A stretch of DNA of 11,664 nucleotides, taken from contig SDVU01000634.1 in assembly GCA_016256075.1 (NCBI GenBank), positions 1-11,664 on the forward strand, written 5' to 3'. Below are positions 1-7,906 of this stretch, in pieces; positions within the stretch are counted from its first letter, which is position 1, and each line of letters opens with the position of its first letter. This stretch comes from Dictyocoela muelleri. Its lineage: Eukaryota > Microsporidia. Under the pieces are notes generated by a model. It was not told the origin of the DNA. It ran no database searches and saw only the letters and a list, made by a program, of their open reading frames with translations. The position numbers and the translations under genes are program-made.

Positions 1-167
1 GAGTAAAATTACTAAAACCCAAGAGAGAAATGCATTATAATAAAATAATTTCCTAGGGACCCCCAAAAGCTCTTTAGGGACCCCCTAATCTACAGAAAGT
101 CTCTAGGGACCCCCTGAAGTCTCTGAGGGACGGAAAGGGTTCGTAAGGACCACTTTGAGAAACACTG
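1..167. mobile_element. Right end of a hAT-like DNA transposon (partial)
   Basis: Bases 150-167 read CCACTTTGAGAAACACTG, which is CAGTGTTTCTCAAAGTGG on the other strand. That is the classic look of a hAT-superfamily terminal inverted repeat: CAG start, then a TTCTCAAA-type core. Inside it (53-133) lie several copies of a GGGACCCCC motif, which fits the subterminal repeats hAT ends often carry. The matching left end and one copy of the 8-bp target duplication would lie before base 1. The candidate right-hand duplication is 168-175 (GTCTAAAC). No transposase is visible in the part present, so it may be a non-autonomous copy or just the tail of a longer one. Assignment rests on the terminus only. 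Confidence 0.6.
53..133. repeat. Subterminal GGGACCCCC repeats of the hAT-like end
   Basis: The motif (T)AGGGACCCCC occurs at about 54-64, 75-85 and 104-114, with a decayed fourth copy (GAGGGACGG) at about 125-133. Spacing is about 20-29 bp. The motif is strikingly GC-rich for this window. In hAT elements such short repeats near the end are known transposase-binding sites; that role here is inferred. Confidence 0.6.
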
Positions 168-474
168 GTCTAAACCTTCTCCACTGAATATTTAATACGT
201 CTACATAACAAAATATAAATAAAAAAAGGCCTCTCGTAGTAAGTCGTCATGTGAAACAAAAAATATCAAATTTTTGCACAGCTTATATTTTTTAATTGTT
301 GCTGGTGCCCTGCTTTCTCGGTTTTTTTATGCCAAAACTATTTTTTTTAGAAAACCATTGTGGTTCGACCAATATAATAGTCATACACATATAGCTTGAT
401 GTATTAATATTTTTCTGCATAACAAAAGGGGGCGCTAAAATTTTTGTAGGATTGAATTTTTAACTACAAATAAA
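168..474. other. Spacer between hAT end and Merlin relic M3
   Basis: No gene is recognisable here. It may hold the missing left end and first codons of the Merlin relic that starts to be readable near 475, but I found no convincing terminal inverted repeat. Bases 236-257 carry a 22-bp sequence that recurs in the same orientation at 5425-5446. Confidence 0.4.
236..257 (+). repeat. 22-bp dispersed repeat, copy 1
   Basis: GTAGTAAGTCGTCATGTGAAAC matches 5425-5446 at 20 of 22 positions in direct orientation. Flanks do not align clearly, so this is either the conserved tip of a dispersed family or a chance match. No function is assigned. Confidence 0.4.
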
Positions 475-1182
475 ATGTTAATACCAAGAAATTACGTGTC
501 CTTAAAAAAATAAGATAATGATAGAGATTTCGTTTGGCGTTGTAAAAAAACTATGTATTTTATAGAACTCAATATATTAAAATAATAATTTTGTTATATG
601 CAAGATAGATTTTCTCTTATATATAAAATTTTTCCTATCAGTTATTAATAATAATTTCGTTCCTAAATAATACGTGTTTTTTTGAATGAGTAGTAGTCAT
701 ATTTTTAAATAAAAAACACACTATAAGCTTTAATGTTAAGGATTATATATTGAATAAAAAAATTTAGTGATCCAGGTACGGTAGTTCAAATGAATGATTG
801 TCTTTTCAAAAAGCACATATACAATAGAGAGAGAATATTGTTATAAATTTGATCTACCGGAGCATAAAAGTCGGAATGAATAGTTTTTTTTAATGTAGTG
901 GAGAACAGAAAAGAAATACAATGCATCAATCAATCGTCTTAGATATTATGAAAAATGTAATAGGATTTCAGATATGTATAAATCTAATTATGGCCTTAAT
1001 AAAAGACATTTTCTCGCTTTACGGTTCACATTAATTTAAATTTTGTCGGTTTATGGCTGGTAATCATACTAGACAATCGGAATAAATAGATTCTAGCAAG
1101 AAATACAACTGAATACAATATTAATCCTTCGCGTAAAAAACACATTGATATTCTAGATGAAGAAGAACTTAAAAAAAATTAA
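475..1182 (+). pseudogene. Merlin (ISXO2/IS1595-like) transposase relic M3
   Basis: A decayed DDE transposase of the Merlin superfamily, readable in order but spread over several frames. Around 524-550 FVWRCKK resembles the zinc-ribbon stretch (W-R-C) of the N-terminal domain. At 765-845 SDPGTVVQMNDCLFKK followed by YNRERI matches the family's GGPGTVVxIDESLF...YNRGR block, with the first catalytic Asp now Asn (codon 793-795). At 965-1020 RISDMYKSNYGLNKRHF matches the second-Asp block (SD, codon 971-973), and at 1053-1082 AGNHTRQSE matches GxHTxxxE with the third acid (codon 1080-1082). The tail RKKHIDILDEEEL resembles RxHIDxYLDEF before a stop at 1180-1182. Family members run about 250-330 residues; this span codes for about 235, so the N-terminus is incomplete or unreadable. 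It is clearly dead: several frame changes and stops. No TIRs were found. Superfamily confidence is good, exact start poor. Confidence 0.72.
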
Positions 1183-1327
1183 GTTATTGTATAATGATAT
1201 ATTAGTTTTATAAAAAACTTATATTGCTAAATATTTATTAAGCTCAGCTGAAAACAATCATACATAAGAGATAACAAAAATATAACGAATAAATGAATAA
1301 TAAATGATGATTATAAGGAATGCATAT

Positions 1328-1488
1328 TTATTCTTTCTTGTAATCAAAAATTAGAAAAAAAGGCAGAACCTGTTTTTATAATTATTTTAAAGAATATAAA
1401 AAATTATAAATCTGACTCCCATAGTAAATGTGACGAGAACCATGAATATCGCTGCTTGGGCTTAAAGCGGGCTTGATCCGCTTAATTC
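1328..1488 (+). repeat. Long direct repeat, left copy, abutting the MULE
   Basis: This stretch matches 4208-4371 in the same orientation. The copies share TTCTTGTAATCAAAAA near the start, GGCAGAACC.GTTTTTA in the first half, and ATCGCTGCT.G.GCTTA.AGCGGGC with ATCCGC.TAA.TTC at the end; by eye roughly three quarters or more of positions agree. The left copy stops exactly where the MULE inverted end begins, and the right copy starts exactly where the other end finishes. This is the layout of a target-site duplication but far too long for a normal MULE duplication (about 8-11 bp). Confidence 0.75.
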
Positions 1489-1588
1489 GGCAGTCAGTTT
1501 TTTTGCCCTCGGCGAAAAAAACGAATGTTTTTGTTTTTTTCGCCTTTGGCGAAAAAACTTGTTTTCGTCAACAAAAAAATTTTTTTTT
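1489..1588 (+). repeat. MULE left terminal inverted repeat
   Basis: Inverted partner of 4107-4207. Shared blocks are GGCAGT at the tip, GCGAAAAAA.CG.ATGTTTTTGTTTTT in the middle and TTTTCGTCAACAAAAAAATTTTTTT at the inner edge, the last almost perfect. The arm contains its own 12-bp perfect palindrome (1511-1522 GGCGAAAAAAAC against 1533-1544 GTTTTTTTCGCC) and a further direct copy of GGCGAAAAAAC at about 1548-1558. Such internal folding may be part of the transposase-binding site, which is inferred. Confidence 0.8.
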
Positions 1589-1602
1589 ATTCTGTAGCTT
1601 AC

Positions 1603-2960
1603 ATGAATCACGAAATAACAATTTCAAAATTAAAAAGAGGTGGCAAATATGTTATTTATATAATTAATTATATAATTTTTACGGGATTATTAAAAATAAT
1701 AACAGATGGAAAGTCAAAATCGGCTAGTCGAGGCTTCGTATATACTAATTTTGAAAAACATCATAATTATTAAAGAAAATAATTACGATCATGGAAATGT
1801 AAAGTCTAAAATAAAATCAAAAAACTTAAAAGATAATATTTTTAATAATTTCTTAAATAAGTAATTGCTTTTTAATGATTCATTCATTAAAAATATTAGC
1901 GAGATTAATAATGATGGATTGGAATCCTTACCTTTACCAAAATATGATAGCGTGAGAGATTTATTATCAAGGAAAAAAATAGCTATCTATTTAATAAAAA
2001 ATAAATTTTTACATTCGATTTTTTGAGAACTAATAAAATTGTAAAATTTTTTTACACTGTATTTTGACGATCATAATTATGAATATCGTATTTTTATTTT
2101 TTCGACACTTTCGGATCTAGAAAACCTTAAAAGTTCTAATACATGGTTTTTGATGGTACTTTTCGTATTGCTCCCAAAAATTTTAGTCAGCTGTACACAA
2201 TTCATGGTCTAATATTTGATACAATACTTTTATTAGTTTACTGTTTAATAAATAAAAAAAATAAAAACCATATTAGAAACTATTTAAAATATTGTATTCA
2301 AAAATTATAATTATGCCCAAATTTATGATTTGTGATTTTGAAAGGCAGTTCTCAGTACTTTAAGATTGATTTTCTCGACTTCAAATATAAGAGCTTGTCA
2401 TTTTCATTATGCACAAGCTCTATGGAGAAATAACAAGAAATTTAATTTAGTTACAAAATATTAATTAGAAAATAATTTTAACATATTTATAAGAAATTTA
2501 ATTTCATTAGCTTATGTCCTCGATATCGAATTTTTAATTTTTTTTAACTGATAAAAAAGAATTATAGCACTATAGCTAAATCTGAAAATATAAAAAAGTT
2601 TCTAAAATAATATTCAAAAACATATGCCGGTTTTTATGATGATTTTAAGAATTTTATTGATTAAACTATATTCACATTTTATGGTCTGTATATGACCGGG
2701 TCATGAATTCCTTAGTTACTACAAATAGTCTCGAAGTCTGGCATATAATAATGAATAGGAAAGCCTTCGTAAAATCCCCAAATCTTGTAAATTTCGTTAT
2801 CATGAACGAAAGAGCAAAAAAATATTGAATTACGTTATATTCAATTAAAAAATGAGATAGGTAAAAGGAACATAGGTATACTGAGAAATAAGTCGGGAAA
2901 AGTAATCGTTTAAAATATCAATTAATATAATGATATTGATTAGATTTTGACTATAAATCA
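1603..2960 (+). pseudogene. MULE transposase relic (FLYWCH-like N-terminus, D-D-E core)
   Basis: Decayed Mutator-like transposase, readable in pieces across frames. The first part (1603-1770: ISKLKRGGKYVIY, then YIIFTG and RGFVYTN) resembles a FLYWCH zinc-finger domain whose Cys core is largely lost. LPLPKYDSVRDLL follows at about 1930. The catalytic core is unmistakable: DGTFRIAPKNFSQLYTIHG at 2152-2208 (first Asp, codon 2152-2154), ICDFE at 2328-2342 (second Asp, codon 2334-2336), ACHFHYAQALWRN at 2393-2431 (the family's GCxFHxxQAxWR block), and WSVYDRVMNSL followed by TTNSLEVWH at about 2680-2744 (Glu, codon 2733-2735). The C-terminal tail fades by about 2960, in RNKSGKSN-like sequence. 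At least five frame changes or stops separate these blocks. ATG 1603 is chosen because the FLYWCH-like part begins just after it; an upstream Met at 1525 would lie inside the TIR. Merlin M1 starts 75 bp downstream. Confidence 0.8.
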
Positions 2961-3034
2961 TCTGTTTAGCTGGAAATTGGAATAAATTAATTTAGGTAAT
3001 TGGGTTAAAAAATTTAGAACAATCTTTAAGAGCT

Positions 3035-3070
3035 TGTGCGTATATTAAGGCAAAAATGGGGGTGTAAAAA
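3035..3070 (+). repeat. Merlin M1 left TIR
   Basis: About 36 bp, inverted relative to 4011-4046. The core TATTAAGGCAAAAATGG is identical in both arms. It lies behind the 3' end of the minus-strand transposase relic. Confidence 0.75.
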
Positions 3071-3159
3071 ATTTATATAAGAAAAACCTCTTTAGAAAAA
3101 AATAAAAAATGCTTATTTTAAAATTAATAATTTAAAATATCGATTACTGTTTTTAAAAT

Positions 3160-3990
3160 TAATTAAAAATTAATTTAATTGAAATATCGAATGATCTTTC
3201 TTTTTCATTTCTACTACATTGAATCTAAGCAGATATAAATATACCTATTTCTTTGTTCTATTCCCAAAAGAAATTCCTTTCTTTATATCAGTCCACAAAC
3301 TTCAATAGTGTTTATATGAACACCGGCAATTGGTTAACAAATTCCACACTATGATTTACTCTGAAATGACCGGGAAAATAATGGTCTAAATTACTATACT
3401 CTCGCCAACCTTCGGAAAAAATGATCGAGTCATGATAAACGTGTTGGCTTAAGAAAGAAATAGGGGCTCTGAGTTTCGCTGAGAACATTTTTTGAAATTA
3501 TTCTTCATGAATCTGTTCTTTCCACTGCTCCTAGTATTCAAACTCCATCAACTACATGCCCTCTCTCATAATTCCTCTTCTAAACTTGGATTCATCGACC
3601 TCTACAATAATACCCATTCCCACAATTTGTCCTATTGTTGATAATACTTATCAATTATATTCATTTTTATAAATTTTATTTAAAATACGGGAAATTTGAT
3701 ATTTTAATATTTCTAGGTATTTCTCTATCTCCATTATATTGAACATGAAAGCCAATATTTTAGTGAGAGTAAGATTTGGCAGTTCTTTTTTAAATTGTTA
3801 GTAAAGGGAGAGGACTAAAACAGATAATATACTTTCCCACATAACGTCCATGTACATCGCACCTGATTAATCTTTTTAGACTTCCATTACAATTTAGAAG
3901 AACAAAATATGCATCCTTTTGGAATTAATTTCACTGATTTTAATATTAAGTTATGCTTCTACATATTTGATGGCCTCACTAAAAATGTCA
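3160..3990 (-). pseudogene. Merlin (ISXO2-like) transposase relic M1
   Basis: Read on the minus strand from about 3990. The N-terminal part has a zinc ribbon: GCIFCSSKL near 3910-3884, then VRCTW and TLCGK near 3850. The core begins with GIIVEVDESKFRRG, whose first Asp codon is at 3594-3596, followed in frame by MREG. Next come KMFSAKLRAPISFLSQHV and IIFSEGWREYSNLDHYFPGH, where the usual second Asp (SDGW) is Glu (codon 3411-3413). Then FRVNHSVEFVNQ matches the conserved VNHSxxFV, and GVHINTIEV supplies the third acid (Glu codon 3301-3303) in GxHTNxIE. NRTKK and YLLRFN match the C-terminal RNRTK...YLxEFxWR region. Interrupted by a few frame changes and stops. Its VEVDES motif differs from the Q-x-N motif of relics M2 and M3, suggesting another Merlin lineage. 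Confidence 0.8.
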
Positions 3991-4010
3991 GGAAAAGTTT
4001 TTTTTAAAAA

Positions 4011-4046
4011 AATGTACACCTTCCATTTTTGCCTTAATATTCGCAC
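4011..4046 (-). repeat. Merlin M1 right TIR
   Basis: Inverted partner of 3035-3070, at the 5' side of the transposase relic. The sequence runs ...CCATTTTTGCCTTAATA.TCGCACA. Confidence 0.75.
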
Positions 4047-4106
4047 ATTTATCCTTTTTTTGTATTTTTTTTATTGTTATTTCTTGATTCATGGGGGCTA
4101 CAAAGT

Positions 4107-4207
4107 AAAAAAAAATTTTTTTGTTGACGAAAAAAACGGAGGTTTAGCCAATGTCGGAAAAACAAAAACATCCGTTTTTTCGCTAGAGGCGTAAAAACCA
4201 CACTGCC
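4107..4207 (-). repeat. MULE right terminal inverted repeat
   Basis: Inverted partner of 1489-1588, ending ...ACTGCC at 4207. The inner edge (AAATTTTTTTGTTGACGAAAA) is the best preserved part, while the middle differs at several CG-containing positions. Confidence 0.8.
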
Positions 4208-4371
4208 TCATTTCTTCTTGTAATCAAAAATATATAAAAAAAGGCAGAACCCGTTTTTAACATTCTTTTAATAAGAATTAGATATTTTGAGTTTGGCTCT
4301 CACATATAATCCTTACGAGAAACATGAAAATCGCTGCTCGTGCTTACAGCGGGCCGTATCCGCGTAAATTC
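4208..4371 (+). repeat. Long direct repeat, right copy, abutting the MULE
   Basis: Partner of 1328-1488, starting immediately after the MULE end and finishing in GTAAATTC where the left copy has CTTAATTC. Its last part is GC-rich for this window (GCTGCTCGTGCTTACAGCGGGC) and opens a short frame from ATG 4324, MKIAARAYSGPYPRKF, running to a stop near 4441. The left copy does not keep that frame, so I do not call it a gene. Confidence 0.75.
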
Positions 4372-4381
4372 GTGTGTCAAG

Positions 4382-5296
4382 TTGCGAAAACTAGCCTCAA
4401 AATAAATAAATATAAAATAAAATATTTAATAAAAATCTTTTGAATAATAATATACTAAATTACATTCTATAAAATATATATAATTAAAATGTGTAAATTA
4501 AAATATATTTTTTGTCTACTAAATTATGTAAATTAATAAATTAAAGAATAAACATTAATTAAGCAAATAAAAATAAATTATAAAAAATATTTTTATTTAT
4601 TAAAAATACAGAAAATTAATTAAAATAAATGCTGATAGATTAAATCAATAGAATAAATTTGGATTATTTAAGAAAAAAAAACAAATTTGAATCAAATTTC
4701 TATATTAAATTGAAATAGCGCATTCTGAAAACTCCGAGGGACTGTTTTTACACACATTTTTTTAGGAAAAGTAGGAAAAAGACTCAAAATGTAAAAATAA
4801 ATGAATTTTTGAAAATATAAAATTTATCAAAAGTGTAAAAAAATATAAAAATGCTTAATAAAACAAATTTATTAATAATATCCAAAAATCTAACTTTTAT
4901 ATGAATATTTATCAGATTTTCTAAATTTAAAGAATAAGTTCAAACAAAACAAAATTATAAACAAATTACCGTATCGCATTACAATAAAAAATACAGTGAT
5001 GCTTGATTTACTGCTACGAGAATAAGACAAATAATTAAAATTCTCGTGAATTTAATTTTATAATTTTTGAAAATGACAAATATAACATTAAATAATATAT
5101 ATAAACTAAAAGTCTTTTATTTAGGATTTTTTTTACTAAAATTATTAAATGTAGGTTTCTTTTAATAGATATTTATAAAGTTAATTGTTATTTGAAATTA
5201 TTTATTCCATAAATTAAAATATATATAAAATCTTGTACGAGTAATCGCCGACTCGCCACAATAAAGAAGCAACATGCCTACGGCGAGTTTTCGCAA
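4382..5296. other. Extremely AT-rich spacer closed by a short inverted pair
   Basis: About 0.9 kb with hardly any G or C between about 4400 and 5240 and no recognisable gene. TTGCGAAAACTAGCC at 4382-4396 and GGCGAGTTTTCGCAA at 5282-5296 are inverted copies (14 of 15), and both lie in small GC-richer patches at the edges. This could be a non-autonomous foldback element or a chance pairing; the arms are too short to decide. Confidence 0.35.
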
Positions 5297-5300
5297 ACTC
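5251..5300. repeat. Compound hairpin near the spacer edge
   Basis: ACTCGCC (5251-5257) pairs with GGCGAGT (5282-5288) around a 24-base loop. Overlapping it, GAGTTT (5285-5290) pairs with AAACTC (5295-5300) around TCGC. The two stems are mutually exclusive. There is no poly-T tract that would suggest a terminator; an eroded transposon tip is as likely as any regulatory role. Confidence 0.45.
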
Positions 5301-5672
5301 TAGCATGAGGTTATATGTAAATAAAAGTATAGTTTATATTTCTTAATAATAGAAATAAATAACAGGTAAGTACCGTTTTTGCAATATTATTAATATATAA
5401 ACAAGAATTAACACAATCCTGACCATAGTAACTCGTCATGTGAAACTCTAATATTCTTTCACCTTTTAATAAGCTCGTTGTAAGATTGTTTACTTGGGCT
5501 CTGATATATACTTATAATCTTTATTAGATACATATGTAAATTTTTCATTTTTAGTTTAGATTTTGACGCTCCAACGGTTTATAAACGTAAAAAAAAAATG
5601 AATCAGAAAGCATAACAACAATAAGATTTTCTGAATTGTTTTGCTTAGTTTAAATCTGAATTTTTGTTTAAT
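5301..5672. other. No gene recognised; holds copy 2 of the 22-bp repeat
   Basis: AT-rich sequence without a readable frame. Bases 5425-5446 (ATAGTAACTCGTCATGTGAAAC) are the second copy of the 22-bp repeat at 236-257. Confidence 0.4.
5425..5446 (+). repeat. 22-bp dispersed repeat, copy 2
   Basis: Matches 236-257 at 20 of 22 positions, same orientation. See copy 1 for interpretation. Confidence 0.4.
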
Positions 5673-6570
5673 TTAATTTCTATGCCAAAATTGCTTTTTT
5701 TTTAAAGTAAATAAATAATATATATTTATAAACTTTATAATAAATTGTAATAATAAAAAAAATATATTTTTTTTTATTTTGTATATATACTTGATTAGAT
5801 TACGCATTTTCATGTAACATACAATATTTTGAAAAAATTTTCTTATTACTTGAAATTCTTTATCTTTTTGATCTATTAATTCGTTATGATTCATAATTGT
5901 AATTTTTTTTAACTCAAAAGGCATTCAAATTAACTTTACTAAAAAAAATATTTATATTCTTTTTTCTTCTTGTAAAATATCTACATCTTTTTGTGATAAA
6001 GTAAAAAATCTACATCCTGGAGTATGTATTTTACTTTACCACGTATAATTATCATAAATAAACACTTTCATATGTGATCATGTAAAAAATGGACCTCCAG
6101 GAGAAGATATTTTTCTAAATCTTTTTCTAATAATAAATCTTTGTCAAGTGTTTATAAATTCATTTTTATTTTTACCTAGATTAAATCGATCCTAGCATTT
6201 TTTCTAAAAAAATTCGCTGTCAAGACATCCAACAAGAATTAGACAGGTTTTATTAGCTAGTTTCTCAAGAAACACTGTATATTATTACTAATTTACCATA
6301 CTTATTGACCGCTTAATGTCATTAATAAGTATCTATTGCAGATCGAATCAGTGCGAAAAACATCTTTTTTATAAATTAAGTATTCGATCGTGCATAACTA
6401 AACTATTGTGAATAAAACTACGTAATTATAAATCGAGCTCACAAAATATTTGATCGTGTATTTTCCGAAATAGGTTTTTCGGAAGAATTCGCTCTATAGA
6501 CAGGGCACCTTGATTCTATGAACTCGTTCCAATTAAAATCCTGATTCTTGTTCAATTTAATATATTTTAT
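5673..6570 (-). pseudogene. Possible unrecognised gene relic (minus strand)
   Basis: I do not recognise this family. The best continuous piece is an 83-codon frame (5924 back to 5673) starting MPFELKKITIMNHNELIDQ and running through KDKEFQVIRKFFQN into a Lys/Ile/Tyr/Phe-rich tail of low information. Upstream on the same strand, interrupted frames read protein-like: YDNYTW near 6050, HTPGCRFFTLSQKDVDILQ near 6030-5970, SSPGGPFFT near 6110-6085, and LEKLANKTCLILVGCLDSE near 6280-6210. Two of these share a PG.xFFT motif because of a DNA-level duplication. No catalytic motif is seen. Composition alone can make such frames in AT-rich DNA, so this is a weak call. Confidence 0.22.
5992..6111. repeat. 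Imperfect tandem duplication, period about 80 bp
   Basis: TGTGAT...GTAAAAAAT followed by CCTGGAG.A..TATT at 5992-6030 is repeated at 6072-6111 (TGTGATCATGTAAAAAATGG, CTCCAGGAG, ATATT). About 28 of 39 positions agree by eye. On the minus strand it encodes a doubled PG.xFFT motif. Confidence 0.45.
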
Positions 6571-6735
6571 TGTTTTTGTCAAGAATGCATCTTAATAAAT
6601 AATTTTTATTGAAAAAACCCGCCACGTTTACATACATTATACAAAAAATACCATCCTAACAATAGAAAAAAATATTAAAAAATATTATAAAAAATTAAAT
6701 TGAGAATATATAGAAGAAATTGTTATTCTGAGAGA

Positions 6736-7906
6736 ATGCTAGCTTCAAATATAAAATCTTTAATGACTCTGCTATAGAATTGGGAGGAACATAGGACCAC
6801 TAAGCCAAAAAGAGACGTAAAAAGTGATTTAGAAATAGAATGGTTATATTTTTAATGTTTTTTTACTCTTTAGATACAAGCACGTGTCTTTAACAACACT
6901 GTTATACAAATTTTGGGTAAAAAATTACTCAGAATAAATCTTACTACTTGTAAAGCTCAAACTGTAAGATTATATGGTTTAAAAATGATTTTAAATGATA
7001 TTTAAAAATATTCATGGTTTCCAAATGAGCTGTTATCTCACAAGTTATCAACTTTAGACATGTTTTAAATGGGAATTGTCAAATATTGCAGTGATAATAT
7101 TTAAAATGCGTTTAAACGCTTTATACTGCTAAATTTACTTGGAAGAATGTCGTATTTACAGTTAATATTGTAAAGAAAATAAAAAAAAAACAAAATGCAA
7201 ATAAACGATAATACTCACATGTCGCATGTAAATAAAAAGTTACCATGTGATCAAAAAGAAAATAAAAATGTATTCAGATTTTAAAAACTTTGAAAGAGCG
7301 TGTTATGGTTTATTTACACAATTGTCTAGGGCAAGTATGACATCAATACAATCCAAAAAATACTCGAATGATTAAAATGAACAGATGATAATAAAAAAAT
7401 ATTTTAATACTAAACAACGTCTCATCATAACTCTTCGTTAAATAAACGACATCGAACTTACCTATTGGTGCAACATACTGCCCATTCATGCAGTTTTTAA
7501 ATATGGAAATAATAATTGATTTTAATGTCATTATTCTAAGACAAATGCATACATAGTTATGAATAGTTATAAAAAAAACTTTTTGTTTAGTCCATGAATA
7601 TAAAATAAGAGATTTTTTATATCCTTGGGATATAGACTTATGAAAGATTTCGTCGTAACTGATTTGTTAAAGGTCTAAAAAATAATACAAAAAGATAAGA
7701 AAAGTTTAAAGCAATTCAGAATGTTTTTAAAGCACAATTGCTGCATTTTAATACAGTTAAGTAGATTCAGTGAGGCAGAATAGAGGTTTGTCAAATAAAG
7801 ACGATATTATCAAAACAATAAAGTCTCTTTAGCACATTTTGAAATGTTATATCAAATTACATGAAATATATCATCGTCAAATATAAAAGACTTTTTTGTA
7901 TATTAA
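6736..7906 (+). pseudogene. Possible unrecognised gene relic (plus strand)
   Basis: I do not recognise this sequence. From ATG 6736 one frame can be followed to about 7170 with fewer stops than random AT-rich DNA should give. It includes NWEEHRTTKPKRDVKSDLEI (6778-6837) and a 42-codon open stretch from 6874 with ARVFNNTVIQILGKKLLRIN and KAQTVRLYGLKMILNDI. A second frame is readable from ATG 7268 (MYSDFKNFERACYGLFTQLS) and again at 7640-7850 (KDFVVTDLLK; LKQFRMFLKHN; SLAHFEMLYQIT). The pieces could be one decayed gene or two, or an AT-composition artefact. No domain motif, signal peptide or TIR was found. An opposing 62-codon minus frame (7531-7343, containing NGQYVAPIGKFDVVYLTKS) competes for part of the region. 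Confidence 0.22.

Larger units (their letters stand above)
3035..4046 (-). mobile_element. Merlin element M1 nested in the MULE
   Basis: Bases 3035-3070 and 4011-4046 are inverted copies: TGTGCG.ATATTAAGGCAAAAATGG followed by GTGTA on both sides, with only a few differences. Between them is a minus-strand Merlin transposase relic. The total of about 1.0 kb fits a one-gene Merlin. The flanks (TAAGAGCT on the left, TTTATCCT on the right) do not show the 8-9-bp duplication Merlins make, so the duplication has decayed or the true tips lie a few bases away. It lies inside the MULE, downstream of its gene, so it arrived after the MULE. Confidence 0.75.
1489..4207 (+). mobile_element. MULE (Mutator-like) DNA transposon with long TIRs and a nested Merlin
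   Basis: The ends at 1489-1588 and 4107-4207 are inverted copies of each other over about 100 bp, starting GGCAGT. Between them lies a plus-strand relic of a MULE transposase (1603-2960), followed by a separate Merlin element (3035-4046) in the opposite strand. Removing the Merlin leaves about 1.7 kb, a plausible size for a compact one-gene MULE. The transposase has several frame changes and stops, so the copy is inactive. No short target duplication is found next to the ends (GCTTAATTC on the left, TCATTTCTT on the right); instead a direct repeat of about 163 bp flanks the element. Confidence 0.78.

Noticed and set aside
54-133. CRISPR-like array from the GGGACCCCC repeats
   Set aside because: Repeats are about 11 bp with uneven 20-29-bp spacing and sit beside a hAT terminus; the context is eukaryotic with no cas genes.
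300-375. tRNA suggested by GGTTCGACC at about 362-370
   Set aside because: No acceptor, D or anticodon stem can be paired upstream at tRNA spacing.
1473-1667. Open frames beginning in the MULE left TIR (from 1473 and 1525)
   Set aside because: Their first halves translate the inverted repeat itself. Only the part from about 1603 in the second frame resembles transposase, and that is annotated in the MULE relic.
2389-2421. Hairpin AGAGCTTGT...ACAAGCTCT as a terminator
   Set aside because: It lies within the conserved ACHFHYAQALWR coding block of the MULE transposase, where codon choice explains the pairing.
3919-4194. 91-codon plus-strand open frame as a gene
   Set aside because: It runs antisense through the N-terminal part of the Merlin M1 transposase, its TIR and the MULE right TIR; the Phe/Tyr/Leu/Lys-rich product reflects T- and A-runs.
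1328-4371. LTR retrotransposon reading of the paired 163-bp direct repeats
   Set aside because: The interior encodes MULE and Merlin transposases, not retroelement proteins. No primer-binding site or polypurine tract is seen, and the inverted ends explain the insert.
6736-7906. Alternative genetic code (TAA read as an amino acid)
   Set aside because: Some in-frame TAA codons sit at plausible Lys/Gln positions, but frame changes also occur here and in the transposon relics, so decay is the simpler account.
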